From assembly GCA_030849945.1 (NCBI GenBank), contig JAVDKK010000002.1, positions 620,001 through 684,000 on the forward strand: a stretch of 64,000 nucleotides of DNA. The letters run 5' to 3'. How positions within the stretch are numbered: position 1 is the first letter of the stretch; each line of letters opens with the position of its first letter. This DNA is from Schauerella fraxinea (GTDB taxonomy: Bacteria > Pseudomonadota > Gammaproteobacteria > Burkholderiales > Burkholderiaceae_B). Below are positions 17,912-27,043 of this stretch, in pieces. Both the position numbers and the translations under genes were made by a program. The notes under the pieces are model-generated. The model did no database searches. It was not told where the DNA came from and saw only the letters and a list, made by a program, of their open reading frames with translations.

Positions 17912-18748
17912 ATGACACCTGCCCACGCACGCACGCATCGCGCGTCATGCCGCGGATCCCGCGCCCGCAGTTCGGTCACGGCTCGCCTGGCGCGTGTAGC
18001 GCTCGGCGCTTTCAGCGTCCTGGCCGCCTCGGCCTTCTTACACACGCCGAGCGTTAGCGGCACGGCGCAAGCAGCCTCGGTGGTGACAATGCCGGGTACG
18101 CCGGCCGCTCCAGCTGCCGGCCCCTCGCCCGCCGTAACGCCCACCGTAAAGCCCAACGCAGCGTCTGACGCAGCACCCGGCGCCTCCCCGTCAAACGGGG
18201 GGATCGCCGCACCCCTCTCGGCATCACCGGGCACACTGCCCTCGACACCGTCTGGGGTGGCGACGCTGGCGGATCTGGCCAAGCGCAATGTGCTGGTCAT
18301 CATCCGCCACGCAAACGCGCCGGGCGTGGGCGACCCTGCGGGCTACAACCTGGACGATTGCAGCACGCAGCGTAATCTGGACGACAAAGGTCGCGAGCAG
18401 GCGGCAGCCATTGGCCGCGCATGGAAGCAAGCCGGTATTTTCCCCACGCGCGTGTGGACCAGCGCCTGGTGCCGATGCATCGAAACCGCACAGCGCATGG
18501 AGCTCGGCCCGGTGGCGCTCTTACCGCAGCTGAATTCGTCGTTTGAAGATGCCGGATCGCGAGCGCGCCAAACCGATGCGCTTTTCCAGTTCATCAAAGG
18601 CTTGAAACCCAATGGCGGACCCTATTTGATGGTGACGCATCAGGTCAATATCAGCGCGATTTCAAATGACTGGGTTGAAACGGGTGCCGGCGTGGTGTTG
18701 GATCTGAAACAGGATGGGACGTGGACCATGCGCAAACTGGCGCAGTAA
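17912..18748 (+). CDS. Histidine phosphatase superfamily protein, exported
   Basis: 278 residues. The N-terminus is basic, followed by a hydrophobic segment (residues ~25-46, ALGAFSVLAASAFL), consistent with a signal peptide or anchor, then ~55 residues of Ala/Pro/Ser-rich linker. The catalytic domain starts near residue 125 with IIRHANAPG (an RHx motif in which the usual Gly after His is Ala). It continues with LDDKGREQAAAIGRAW, TSAWCRCIETA and the second catalytic His in LMVTHQVNISAIS. Family members are phosphatases or phosphoglycerate mutases; the periplasmic location suggests a phosphatase. The gene stands alone, and its ribosome binding site is weak. Confidence 0.82.
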   Translation: MTPAHARTHRASCRGSRARSSVTARLARVALGAFSVLAASAFLHTPSVSGTAQAASVVTMPGTPAAPAAGPSPAVTPTVKPNAASDAAPGASPSNGGIAAPLSASPGTLPSTPSGVATLADLAKRNVLVIIRHANAPGVGDPAGYNLDDCSTQRNLDDKGREQAAAIGRAWKQAGIFPTRVWTSAWCRCIETAQRMELGPVALLPQLNSSFEDAGSRARQTDALFQFIKGLKPNGGPYLMVTHQVNISAISNDWVETGAGVVLDLKQDGTWTMRKLAQ

Positions 18749-18866
18749 TCCCGTGGATGTCATGCGCAATAGCAGCGAGGCGTCGCCAAAAGCGTATTGG
18801 CGAAGCGTGGGCGTGCCTGTTAAAAAGATGTTTAAAATACCGGCCCTTTGATTTAAGTTTCGACTC

Positions 18867-19148
18867 GTGATCGACCCCACCGATTCATTTACGCTCTCAC
18901 TACCGCTGGACGTGCCCACGCCCCGGCGGATGGAGTTCGCGTCCGCGGATCGTCGTTATATCGCGGCATTAATGCCGGATCTGTTTGGCGAGTGGTCGGT
19001 GATGCAGTGCTGGGGCGGCGCCAGCACGCGTGGCGGTGGAAAAATCGATCGCGTCGCCAGTTTTCACGACGGCCTGGCGTTACTGCACGCCATCGCCAGC
19101 ACGCGTACTCGGCGCGGATATCGCTTGATCGCGCATTCCCATCATTGA
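18867..19148 (+). CDS. WGR-like domain protein (93 aa)
   Basis: Starts at GTG 18867 (MIDPTDSFTLSLPLDV). Residues ~42-88 match the WGR pattern: EWSVMQCWGGASTRGG, then a helix (FHDGLALLHAIAS) and RTRRGYRLI. In WGR modules the core reads WGRxGxxG; here it is WGGASTRGG, a slightly altered form. The WGR fold binds DNA ends in eukaryotic PARPs, but the stand-alone bacterial forms have no firmly assigned job. It lies between the histidine phosphatase and HipA genes. Confidence 0.7.
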   Translation: MIDPTDSFTLSLPLDVPTPRRMEFASADRRYIAALMPDLFGEWSVMQCWGGASTRGGGKIDRVASFHDGLALLHAIASTRTRRGYRLIAHSHH

Positions 19149-19189
19149 GGGGTATGTGAATCGGTAGCGCCGCGTGTTTTCAACACCGC

Positions 19190-20488
19190 TTAAATTCGCC
19201 ACGCACTCAGTGCGGCTTCCACCCGATCGATTTCTTGCTGCGGCATTCTGGCTTGCACGTAGTAGTCGTGCCGTTGGGTGACAACGTGTTTGACCCGATC
19301 GACGATGGCCTGTGCTGCAGTTTCAGTGCGCAAACCGAATCGCCGGTATTCCGATAATGCATTTTCGAAAGTGCTCTCCCGGCCGGCGGCACCCAGATGA
19401 AGATAATGCTTTGACGACCCTTCCTGGGTAACCACGTCGAAAAGCGGCGAGAGCCGGTAGGAGAATCCCGCTTCGTCCTTCAGAAACCCGACGTTCTTGA
19501 GATGATCGTCGGTATTGTGCACCGCGACGTTCAACACCATGCGGGCGTAAAGCTCTTGGAGATCCTTGACGGGATGCGAAGAGATGCGGCGCACCACATC
19601 GGCCAGCCGCGCATACGAAAACGTGGCGCGGCCCCGGGCGCTGTCGAGCTCGCGTTTTCCAATGTGTGGAGATGGGCTGATCAAGGCCGCACCGCTTAAA
19701 AAGTGGCGCCGGGCGACCACGGGTTCATCACCGGCGACGGCGGGCAACTGCACTCGATCGAAACGCCGCGTCATGAGCACGGCTCCCAAAGGCGTATCGA
19801 TCAGGCGCACCTCGGGCACGGTCATGCCGATATCGCGCGCCATGGTCAGGTTTGCAAATTCGACCCGCTGCCGGTCGTAGCTATCGCGTGCGCGAGGAAA
19901 CTTTGCGATCCACATCTCGCCGGCATCGTCGCGAACGATCGTTTTTGGGCGTGCGCCGCCGATATCCCACGAACTGCCAAGCAGATCGCGGTAAAGGCCC
20001 TTGGGTTTGATACCGGCATCGATATCCGCCAGCAAACCGGCAAGCGTATCGATTTCGCTGGTTTCAGGCAGTCGATATACCCGGCGCATATTTGGGGTGA
20101 GCACCGATGCGCTGAAAAACAGCGCCCCGACTCCCATGCCGCGACCTTTGAGCAGCACTTCATCCTCACGCACATCGGCGCCATCGCGATCGACGCGCAT
20201 GACGTTTCGGCCCCAGGCGTCCGGCGCGGCATCGAAAATAGCGCCCAACGTTTCATACCGGCTTTCGGTCTGGAACGTGCGCCGGGCATCGGTAAGCGGC
20301 AGATTGAGCGGGTCGAGCGCGAATGCGCGCGGGTCTTCCACGTATGACTGGGCGTACTGGAACTGGGCAAAGAAACCTTGCTCGCCCTCGTCGTCCAATG
20401 CCAACGTGCCAGCCAACACCGCCTCGCCCTGGATGTCGACATACACGTAAAGCTGTGGCTCGACGGCTTTGCTCGCACGCGGCGTCAT
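19190..20488 (-). CDS. hipA: HipA-family Ser/Thr kinase toxin
   Basis: 432 residues from ATG 20488; the longer frame to 20830 overlaps hipB out of frame and is not credible. It has the N-terminal HipA domain (VYVDIQGEAVLAGTLALDDE), the Gly-rich loop DIGGARPKT, and the kinase motifs VHNTDDHLKNVGFL (catalytic Asp and Asn) and LSPLFDVV (metal-binding Asp). HipA kinases phosphorylate aminoacyl-tRNA synthetases in studied cases and slow growth. It lies 25 bp downstream of hipB, the usual order for the pair, and ends near the WGR gene in a convergent arrangement. Confidence 0.9.
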   Translation of the reverse strand: MTPRASKAVEPQLYVYVDIQGEAVLAGTLALDDEGEQGFFAQFQYAQSYVEDPRAFALDPLNLPLTDARRTFQTESRYETLGAIFDAAPDAWGRNVMRVDRDGADVREDEVLLKGRGMGVGALFFSASVLTPNMRRVYRLPETSEIDTLAGLLADIDAGIKPKGLYRDLLGSSWDIGGARPKTIVRDDAGEMWIAKFPRARDSYDRQRVEFANLTMARDIGMTVPEVRLIDTPLGAVLMTRRFDRVQLPAVAGDEPVVARRHFLSGAALISPSPHIGKRELDSARGRATFSYARLADVVRRISSHPVKDLQELYARMVLNVAVHNTDDHLKNVGFLKDEAGFSYRLSPLFDVVTQEGSSKHYLHLGAAGRESTFENALSEYRRFGLRTETAAQAIVDRVKHVVTQRHDYYVQARMPQQEIDRVEAALSAWRI

Positions 20489-20513
20489 TTCAGCGCCCAG
20501 TATGTGGTGGTCG

Positions 20514-20855
20514 TCACGGTGCGACGGCGCCCTGCTTGCGGCCAACGCGGCGTCCTGTTCCTCTGACCGGCAACCGCAATGCATCCAGACGCTTGCCGAC
20601 GCCGTCAGTATCGGGATCGGCCAGTGCAAACAATTGATCGGCAAAACCGTACACCAGCAGCGCTTCCGCCACCAGGCCGATTGCCACGCCACTGTCGCCC
20701 GACTCCAGCCGATTGATGGTGGATCGCGTGACGCCAAGCCGCTCCGCCAGCATCGATTCGGATTCGTTGCGGCGCAGCCGGGCGGTGCGCAACCGCGCAC
20801 CCAACTGACGCAGCGCTTCTTCGCCTTCAAAGCTGACAGGTATTTTCTTCTTCAT
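20514..20855 (-). CDS. hipB: HipB-family antitoxin, XRE-type DNA-binding protein
   Basis: 113 residues. The helix-turn-helix covers residues ~17-55 (LGARLRTARLRRNESESMLA, ERLGVTRSTINRLESG). It ends in a basic tail (GTGRRVGRKQGAVAP). The protein should bind HipA and repress its own operon. The 14-bp AT-rich inverted repeat at 20892-20941, 37-86 bp upstream, is the obvious candidate operator. Confidence 0.9.
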   Translation of the reverse strand: MKKKIPVSFEGEEALRQLGARLRTARLRRNESESMLAERLGVTRSTINRLESGDSGVAIGLVAEALLVYGFADQLFALADPDTDGVGKRLDALRLPVRGTGRRVGRKQGAVAP

Positions 20856-20891
20856 GCACTAACTATACGTCAAAAATCGCATTAGCGACTC

Positions 20892-20941
20892 ATAAATAGT
20901 ACATAAAACAAATCATCAAATAATCAATATGTACTATTTAT
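20892..20941. promoter_or_regulatory. Perfect 14-bp inverted repeat, candidate HipB operator
   Basis: Arms ATAAATAGTACATA (20892-20905) and TATGTACTATTTAT (20928-20941) are exact reverse complements with 22 bases between them, so the centres are 36 bp apart. The whole region is much richer in A+T than its surroundings. It lies directly upstream of hipB. Confidence 0.6.
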
Positions 20942-20991
20942 CAGACTTATAGATAAACTATGGTTCATTATTCATACATGACGCACAACGG

Positions 20992-21018
20992 AAAACGGCG
21001 CCCCATAGGGCGCCGTTT
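20992..21018 (-). terminator. Intrinsic terminator at the end of the ABC/amidohydrolase operon
   Basis: Perfect 11-bp stem AAACGGCGCCC / GGGCGCCGTTT with a four-base loop, 18 bp after the stop codon of the substrate-binding protein gene. On the minus strand the stem ends in TTT and continues TCCGTTG. Confidence 0.75.
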
Positions 21019-21035
21019 GGTCAGTCCAGCCGTAA

Positions 21036-22094
21036 TCAGCCGATCGCGGCTTTGAAGTCTTTGTTCCAGAACTCGAGCATGTCGGCCTTGCTTTCCGTCA
21101 ATGCCTTCAAGTCGTAGGCTTGCAGCAGCTTCACTTCTGCATCCGTGAAACCCACGCGGCTTTGCAGATCGGCCGGCAACGTCGAGTTGGTGACCGTCGG
21201 CGCATAGCCCATCTTCTGCGCGAAACCCACTTGGCCTTCGGGCTCGAGCATGGCGTTCAGGTACGCCCAAGCCGCGTCTTTGTTGCGGCTATTCTTGGCC
21301 ACGGCCGCCTCGAACGACACCGGGATGGTGCCCTCTTCCGGGATAACGAAGCCCACGGGCAAGCCGCTGTCGCGCCACTGCAGCGCGCGCGCTTTCCACA
21401 TGCACGCCATCCAGATCTCGCCGGACTTCAGTGCCGTCGCAACGGCTTCGTTGGACGGATACACGCGCGGGCTGTTGTCCTTGAACTTGGACAAGAATTT
21501 CTTGCCGCCTTCAAAGCTCTTGGCGTTGCCACCGGCACCCAAGCCCACGAACACGGCGTTGTACAGGTACAGAATGTCCGACAAACCCACACGGCCCTTG
21601 TTGGCCGGATCGAGCAAAGCCTGCAGCGACTTGGGACCTTGCGGGAATTTCTCGGTGTTGTAGACCAGGGTCATCGCGCTGAAAATGTGCGGGATGGAGT
21701 AAGGCGTCTTCAGCGTGTCCAAAGCATTGGGCAGATTCGACAGCTTGCTGGCGTCGATTTTCTCAAGCGCGCCCGAGCTTTCCGCGTCATACATGTCGAC
21801 TTCACCCAGGAGGGCGACATCCATCGAGCCACGGCGCGAATTGCGCTCGGCGCGCAGCTTCGTCACGCGGGCCACGGCGCTGCCGGTGTCGAACACCACG
21901 CCGATGTTCTTCTTGGCAACGATAGGCGAGATGATCTGTTGGAGCAGGTTTTGATAGTCACCGCCCCACGTTCCCACGACCACGTCGTTCTCGGCGGCAA
22001 AGGCGGCGCCGGGAATCAGAGGCAAGGCCGGCGCGAGCGCCAGACCAGATGCCGTTTTGAGGAATCCCCGGCGGTTGACGAGTTTGTTCTGCAT
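21036..22094 (-). CDS. ABC transporter substrate-binding protein (spermidine/putrescine class), Tat-exported
   Basis: 352 residues from ATG 22094, which has GAGGA upstream. The signal NRRGFLKTASGLALAPALPL is a clear twin-arginine (Tat) signal ending near AFAAE. The mature protein has VVVGTWGGDYQNLLQQ and FDTGSAVARVTKLRAERN, typical of PotD/SBP_bac_8-like binding proteins. It is the last gene of an operon that starts at 28962 and would deliver a small organic solute to the two permeases and ATPase encoded upstream. Ligand not identified; the amidohydrolases in the operon suggest an amide- or lactam-bearing compound. Confidence 0.88.
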   Translation of the reverse strand: MQNKLVNRRGFLKTASGLALAPALPLIPGAAFAAENDVVVGTWGGDYQNLLQQIISPIVAKKNIGVVFDTGSAVARVTKLRAERNSRRGSMDVALLGEVDMYDAESSGALEKIDASKLSNLPNALDTLKTPYSIPHIFSAMTLVYNTEKFPQGPKSLQALLDPANKGRVGLSDILYLYNAVFVGLGAGGNAKSFEGGKKFLSKFKDNSPRVYPSNEAVATALKSGEIWMACMWKARALQWRDSGLPVGFVIPEEGTIPVSFEAAVAKNSRNKDAAWAYLNAMLEPEGQVGFAQKMGYAPTVTNSTLPADLQSRVGFTDAEVKLLQAYDLKALTESKADMLEFWNKDFKAAIG

Positions 22095-22179
22095 AGCGTC
22101 CTCGATAAAAATGGCAGCTCTGAAACGCTGCATGGAAAATGGTCAAGCCGGATAGCGTGACGCATGAAAAAAGGTTAGG

Positions 22180-23160
22180 TCAGGCACGAAGCTGCAGCAA
22201 GGCATGCGGCGCGTCGTCGAAGTCGGCTGCGACCATGTCGCGCACGATCACGATGACTACCGGTTGTGCATCGGGTTGTCGCGTCAATCGTTGCGGCCCA
22301 CTGAAGGTGGTTCCCACACTCTGAATCAAAATCGGATCGGGGCAGTCGGTCACGCGCACCACCGCCTTCACCCGCAGCATGCGATCGCCACACAGCCCGG
22401 CGATATTGTCGAGCCATTCGGTGAAATCGGTCCATACCAAAGGAGCAGTGGGATGCGCCGCAAAAACACTGATCCGCGGATGCCGCAGCGCGGCCGCAGC
22501 GCCACTTTGCAAGGTTTGCAGCGCCAGATCGGCAGTGGATTTGCCCGCGCCGGCATCGTCGGCAAACGCCCCTTTTACAGCGGTCGTTCGATCCTGCTCC
22601 ACCACCACGTCGGCCAGCGGATTGAAGGCACGCGCCCGGCCGGCGGCTTGCGCCAGTGCCGCTTCGGACACTTCGTCGACCTTGGTGAGCACGATTCGGT
22701 GTGCCGCCGTCAGTTGCGCCGCAGCTTCCTCGAAGGCATCGTCGATCGACGGCCCGCGTGTGCAATCGTAGGTGCTCACCACGGTCAGGCGCAGACGGCG
22801 GGCGATCAGATCGGGGTCGGCCAACGAGGCGATGATGGGCCCAGGGCGCGATACCCCGCTGGTTTCGAGAATGATGCGACGAATGGGTGGGCGGCCTTCA
22901 GGGCGCGGGGCATCGAGCAGCGTGTTGATCGTATAGACCAGATCGCTGCGCAACGAGCAGCACACGCAGCCGTTGGCCAGCAGCGTCATCGGCAGGTTGT
23001 CGCTGCCGTCGGCCACGATCACGCCATCCACACCGACTTCGCCGACCTCATTGACGATGACGCCGGTCGCGCCCTCGGTATCGGCGCGCAGGTAGTCGAC
23101 AAGCAGCGATGTTTTACCGCTCCCCAAAAACCCGCAAAGGATGATGAGTTCAACGGACAT
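22180..23160 (-). CDS. COG0523 (CobW-like) P-loop GTPase, putative metallochaperone
   Basis: 326 residues. It has the Walker A motif GFLGSGKT at residues 10-17, the metal-binding CxCC motif (NGCVCCSL) near residue 65, ETSG after the Walker B region, and the guanine-specificity motif LTKVDE. The C-terminal domain is CobW-like. Members of this family insert or deliver Zn, Co or other metals using GTP. Its start overlaps the end of the upstream amidohydrolase by 11 bp, which suggests it serves the two predicted metalloenzymes of this operon. That link is inference from position. Confidence 0.88.
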   Translation of the reverse strand: MSVELIILCGFLGSGKTSLLVDYLRADTEGATGVIVNEVGEVGVDGVIVADGSDNLPMTLLANGCVCCSLRSDLVYTINTLLDAPRPEGRPPIRRIILETSGVSRPGPIIASLADPDLIARRLRLTVVSTYDCTRGPSIDDAFEEAAAQLTAAHRIVLTKVDEVSEAALAQAAGRARAFNPLADVVVEQDRTTAVKGAFADDAGAGKSTADLALQTLQSGAAAALRHPRISVFAAHPTAPLVWTDFTEWLDNIAGLCGDRMLRVKAVVRVTDCPDPILIQSVGTTFSGPQRLTRQPDAQPVVIVIVRDMVAADFDDAPHALLQLRA

Positions 23161-24763
23161 CGGCAGGCGCTTCCGGATCTCCGGCCCAGCTGTCTTTCAC
23201 CAACGCGCGCACATCGGCGAGCAGCTCGGCGGTGTCGTACACCACCCCACCCTTGATGGTGTAGCGCAGGCAACGTTGCCATTCGACGCTGGCCGTTTCG
23301 TCGTTCAGACGCATCGCGCCGGTGCCGAACAGCAGCTTGAAATCCTCGAGCGGACTTTGATCGTGAATCAGCAGATCGGCGCACTTGCCCACATCGATCG
23401 ACCCGGTGTCGTCCTCGATACCCAGCAACGCCGCGCTTTGCGAGGTGGCCGCACGCAAGACTTCGAGCGGATGAAAGCCTGCTTCCTGCAGCAGTTCGAG
23501 TTCACGAATGAAGCCAAACCCGTAGATCTGGAAGATAAAGCCCGAGTCGCTACCGGCGCACACGCGCCCGCCCAGGTTTTTATATTCGTTGATGAACTGC
23601 ATCCAGATGCGGTAGTTTTCCTTCCACTCGATCTCGTTGGTGGTGCTCCAGCGGTACCAGTACGCGCCGTGGCCGCCGCGTTGCGGCTGGAAGTACTTCC
23701 ATACGGCTTTCCAGGTGTACGCATCGTGCCAATCGGCCCGGCGCGCGCGCATCAGATCGCGGTTGGCATCGTAGATATTGAACGTAGGCACGAACGTATG
23801 GCCGGATTCCAGGAACTGGTCCATCACATCGCGCCACTTGGCGCTGCCCGGCTCGGCCGCCTGGCGGAAGGTTTGCCCCGCCAGCGAGAAGCGGTAGTAC
23901 TCGTCGCTGTAGTTGTAGTCGGTGGGATAGGCTTGCACCACCCGGTTCTCGAACAACGCTTCGGGCAGGCCGTAATAATGCTCGGAACTCGTCAATCCCC
24001 ACTTGGCCGACTTCAGCGCATTTACGCGCGTGACCTGCATTTGCGCATGGTGGCAACCCGAACGCAGGCCCACCTTGGCCGCTTCGTCCAAGGCCGCTTC
24101 CATGATCGCGGGGGGCGCGCCGAAAAACTTGATGCCGTCGGCGCCGCGCGCCTTCAGCTTGCGCACCCATTCGCGTCCCTGCTCGGGCGTGTGGATGGTC
24201 TTGACCCGATCGTTGACCGCCGGAAACACCGAATGCACCAGCATGCGCGGCGCGGCGATGGCATTGCTGGCGGATAGTTCCCGCTGCTCCATCGTCCAGC
24301 CCAGGCCACCCATGGCACCCATTTCGCGCACGGTGGTTACGCCATGCGCCAGCCAGAGTTTGTAGATGTAGTCCGCCGGCGGCACGATGCCACTCATGGC
24401 GTGATACGGCGTGCCGATGTGCGCATGCGCATCGACGAAGCCCGGCGTGACGAACTTGCCGTGGCAATCGATTTCGTGATCGCCCGCGCCCGGCCGACGC
24501 GCCGGATCGATCTTCTTGTGCGGCGTGCCCACATTGGTCAGCGCCACGATCCGGTCGTTCTCGACCACGATATCCACCGGCCCCCAGGGCGGTGCACCGG
24601 TGCCGTCGATGATCGTGGCGCCGCGCAAGATCAAACGTTTGAAGGGCCCTTCGCCGCGATCGCGGGGCGAAGGCGCCGTCGGCGGATGCCAGCCTTTGGC
24701 GGCATTGACGTCGCGCGACTCTTCGCCGACTTCGGCCTGGGCATAAGGATTGTCTTGTGACAT
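23150..24763 (-). CDS. Metal-dependent amidohydrolase (537 aa)
   Basis: Start is ATG 24763 (MSQDNPYAQAEVGEESRDVN); the longer frame to 24952 is unsupported. The fold is the amidohydrolase superfamily: the HxH metal ligands occur in FVDAHAHIGTPYH near residue 140, the bridging Lys region in GIKFFGAPP, further His ligands in SGCHHAQMQ and TSSEHYYG, and the catalytic Asp in CAGSDSGF. An N-terminal β-domain is present (ATIIDGTGAPPWGPVDIVVE). It is longer than many relatives, with an insert rich in aromatic residues. It hydrolyses an unknown C-N bond. It shares its operon with a second amidohydrolase, an ABC importer and a COG0523 GTPase. Confidence 0.87.
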   Translation of the reverse strand: MSQDNPYAQAEVGEESRDVNAAKGWHPPTAPSPRDRGEGPFKRLILRGATIIDGTGAPPWGPVDIVVENDRIVALTNVGTPHKKIDPARRPGAGDHEIDCHGKFVTPGFVDAHAHIGTPYHAMSGIVPPADYIYKLWLAHGVTTVREMGAMGGLGWTMEQRELSASNAIAAPRMLVHSVFPAVNDRVKTIHTPEQGREWVRKLKARGADGIKFFGAPPAIMEAALDEAAKVGLRSGCHHAQMQVTRVNALKSAKWGLTSSEHYYGLPEALFENRVVQAYPTDYNYSDEYYRFSLAGQTFRQAAEPGSAKWRDVMDQFLESGHTFVPTFNIYDANRDLMRARRADWHDAYTWKAVWKYFQPQRGGHGAYWYRWSTTNEIEWKENYRIWMQFINEYKNLGGRVCAGSDSGFIFQIYGFGFIRELELLQEAGFHPLEVLRAATSQSAALLGIEDDTGSIDVGKCADLLIHDQSPLEDFKLLFGTGAMRLNDETASVEWQRCLRYTIKGGVVYDTAELLADVRALVKDSWAGDPEAPADVR

Positions 24764-24870
24764 GAAACGTCTTCCTAATCGAGTGATCGGCGGCGCAGCG
24801 CGAACCGTCGGTGGCAACCTGGGCAGCACAGCGCGCGATGAACGACGCGCTGCTTGTACCGTTTTGCGCG

Positions 24871-26121
24871 TTAAGCGTGGGCGAGCTCGTTGTGCTCGAT
24901 CTCGCCGCCCTTCATCACCAGCGGAATGTGCTCGCCCTGCCCCAACAGGCACGACAGATCGCGGTATGGATCGCCATCGACCAGAATCATGTCGGCATGC
25001 GCGCCTGCCACCAGACGGCCGAGTTTGCCGGTCTGCTGCAGGATTTCAGCCGCGATCGTGGTGGCACTCTGGATCACCTCCTGATTGCTGAGCACTTCGG
25101 CGCGAATGCGAAACTCGTCGCTCTGCAGGCGCTGCGAGGGTCCCAACAGATCGGAGCCATAGCCCATCTTCACGCCGGCCTTCTTGTAGATCTCGAGCGA
25201 TTCCAGACCAGCGGTACGCACGGTCGCGATCTTGATGACCGAATCTTCCGGCAAGCCGTACGAGGCACCTTCGGTCGCCAACGCTTCGTAGGTCACCAAG
25301 GTCGGCACCACATAGGCGCCCAACTCGGCCATGAGGCCGGCCACGCGCGCATCGATCAGGTTGCCGTGTTCGATGGTGCGTACCCCGCAGCGCACGGCAC
25401 GCTCGATGGCCTCGGCCGTATACGAGTGGGCCATCACATAGCTCTGGCGGCCGCTGGCTTCGGCCACGATCGCGCGAATTTCATCTTCCGAATAGCCGTA
25501 GGCCGCGATCGGATCGGTGGGCGACGCCACGCCGCCCGAGGCCATGATCTTGATCTGGTCGGCGCCCATCTGGAATTCCTGACGCACGGCGCGGCGCAGA
25601 TCGTCCACGCCATCGACCACGCGGCCGATATCGCCGGCGCGGAAGCAGCAGCCGCAGTAGCTCATCGGGTTCAAGTGATCCGAACGCGGACGCGGATCGC
25701 CATGACCGCCCGTCTGGCTCAACGCCCGGCCCGAGGTAAACAAACGCGGTCCGCGCACCGACCCTTCATTGATGGCGCACTTCAGGCCCCAACCGGCGCC
25801 GCCTGCATCGCGCACGGTGGTGAAGCCGCGGCGCAGCATTGCCGCCATGATGGGTACCGCGCGCATCATCACCAGCGCATCGGGCAACACCCCTTGCGTG
25901 CTGAGATTCAACTGCGTGGCCATCACATGCACGTGCATGTCGATCAGGCCCGGCATCAACGTGCGTCCCGCCGCGTCGATCACGTTGGCGCTCGCCGAGG
26001 TAATCGGGCGATCGGAGATTTCCTTGATCAGGCCGTCCTCAACCAGGACGCTGTAGCCGTCCTGAAGCGTATCGACAGTGGGATCCAGCAGCTTGGCGTT
26101 TTTAATCAGAACGGAGGTCAT
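24871..26121 (-). CDS. Metal-dependent amidohydrolase (imidazolonepropionase/Xaa-Pro dipeptidase-like)
   Basis: 416 residues. The first metal site is DMHVHVMA near residue 62, followed by FTTVRDAGG. A Lys that could be carboxylated is in QIKIMASGG, with MAHSY and IEHGN providing further His ligands and the catalytic Asp in GYGSDLLG. It begins MTSVLIKNAKLLDPTVDTLQ, a typical N-terminal strand pair. The family includes enzymes that hydrolyse organophosphates and dipeptides as well as cyclic amides, so the substrate is open. It lies 30 bp after the ABC permease gene in the same direction. Confidence 0.87.
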   Translation of the reverse strand: MTSVLIKNAKLLDPTVDTLQDGYSVLVEDGLIKEISDRPITSASANVIDAAGRTLMPGLIDMHVHVMATQLNLSTQGVLPDALVMMRAVPIMAAMLRRGFTTVRDAGGAGWGLKCAINEGSVRGPRLFTSGRALSQTGGHGDPRPRSDHLNPMSYCGCCFRAGDIGRVVDGVDDLRRAVRQEFQMGADQIKIMASGGVASPTDPIAAYGYSEDEIRAIVAEASGRQSYVMAHSYTAEAIERAVRCGVRTIEHGNLIDARVAGLMAELGAYVVPTLVTYEALATEGASYGLPEDSVIKIATVRTAGLESLEIYKKAGVKMGYGSDLLGPSQRLQSDEFRIRAEVLSNQEVIQSATTIAAEILQQTGKLGRLVAGAHADMILVDGDPYRDLSCLLGQGEHIPLVMKGGEIEHNELAHA

Positions 26122-26151
26122 GGTTGCAATCTCTAATGCGGCAGGTGGAAA

Positions 26152-27033
26152 TCAAGACCCCATGGTCTTGACGTAGCGGCGATGAATGAGCCAGTTCGAG
26201 CAAAGGGCAATCAACAAAGTGGCGACGACCAAAATCAATGCGAGCGCCGCGCCGAACGGCCAATTGGAGGCGCGCGTGATCTGACCGTAAACGGCCGGCG
26301 CCATCATCGTAATCCCGGACCCGCCCAACAGCACAGGCGTGGCGTACGCGTTCATGCACAAAATGAACACCAGCATCGTGCCTGCGGCCACGCCGGGCGC
26401 GGCGATCGGCACCACGATGCGGCGAAACGTCGTGAAGAAGCTGGCGCCGAGATTTTGCGCGGCCTCTTCGACCGAAAAATCGATCCCTTCAAGCACGCTT
26501 TGCAACGTGAGAATCAAGTAAGGCATGACGACGGCGGTCGTGCCGATCACGACTGCCGTGGGCGTATACATCATCCGCAGCGGCTCATTGACGATGCCCA
26601 GACCCATCAGGATGCTGTTCACCACGCCGGCATTGCCGAGCGCCACCATCCAGCCGGCCGCGCGCACCACATTGCCCACCAGCAGCGGAAAAACGAGCAG
26701 GATCACGAAGAGGCTTTTGTAGCGGCTCTGCGTTTTGGCCATGAAGTAGGCCACCGGAAAACCCAGCACCAATGCCAGCACGGTGCACACCGCCGCCACC
26801 CACAGCGTGGTGAAGAAGATGTTGCGGTAGTACGGATCGGAGAAGAACTTGATGTAGTTTTCGAACGTGAACGCCGACTGCATCATCTCGGCTGGATCGA
26901 AGTGATTGAAGCTGTAGCGAAACAGCTGCACGATCGGGATCAGGATGATCAGAAAGACGACCAGGGACGCCGGAAACGCCAGGCCGGTACCCAGCGCCTT
27001 GCCGCGCGATGAGGTTTGCGAAATCGTGCTCAT
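26152..27033 (-). CDS. ABC transporter permease (PotB-like)
   Basis: 293 residues with six predicted transmembrane helices. The permease-ATPase contact loop is EEAAQNLGASFFTTFRRIVV near residue 195. The start MSTISQTSSRGKALGTGLAF is cytoplasmic. Together with the 28096-28962 gene it forms the two-subunit channel of a polyamine/opine-type importer. It lies 10 bp after the ATPase gene. Confidence 0.9.
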   Translation of the reverse strand: MSTISQTSSRGKALGTGLAFPASLVVFLIILIPIVQLFRYSFNHFDPAEMMQSAFTFENYIKFFSDPYYRNIFFTTLWVAAVCTVLALVLGFPVAYFMAKTQSRYKSLFVILLVFPLLVGNVVRAAGWMVALGNAGVVNSILMGLGIVNEPLRMMYTPTAVVIGTTAVVMPYLILTLQSVLEGIDFSVEEAAQNLGASFFTTFRRIVVPIAAPGVAAGTMLVFILCMNAYATPVLLGGSGITMMAPAVYGQITRASNWPFGAALALILVVATLLIALCSNWLIHRRYVKTMGS

Positions 27034-27043
27034 GGCCGCGTCC

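Noticed and set aside
20488..20830. 114-codon extension of HipA into hipB
   Set aside because: It is the out-of-frame shadow of hipB.
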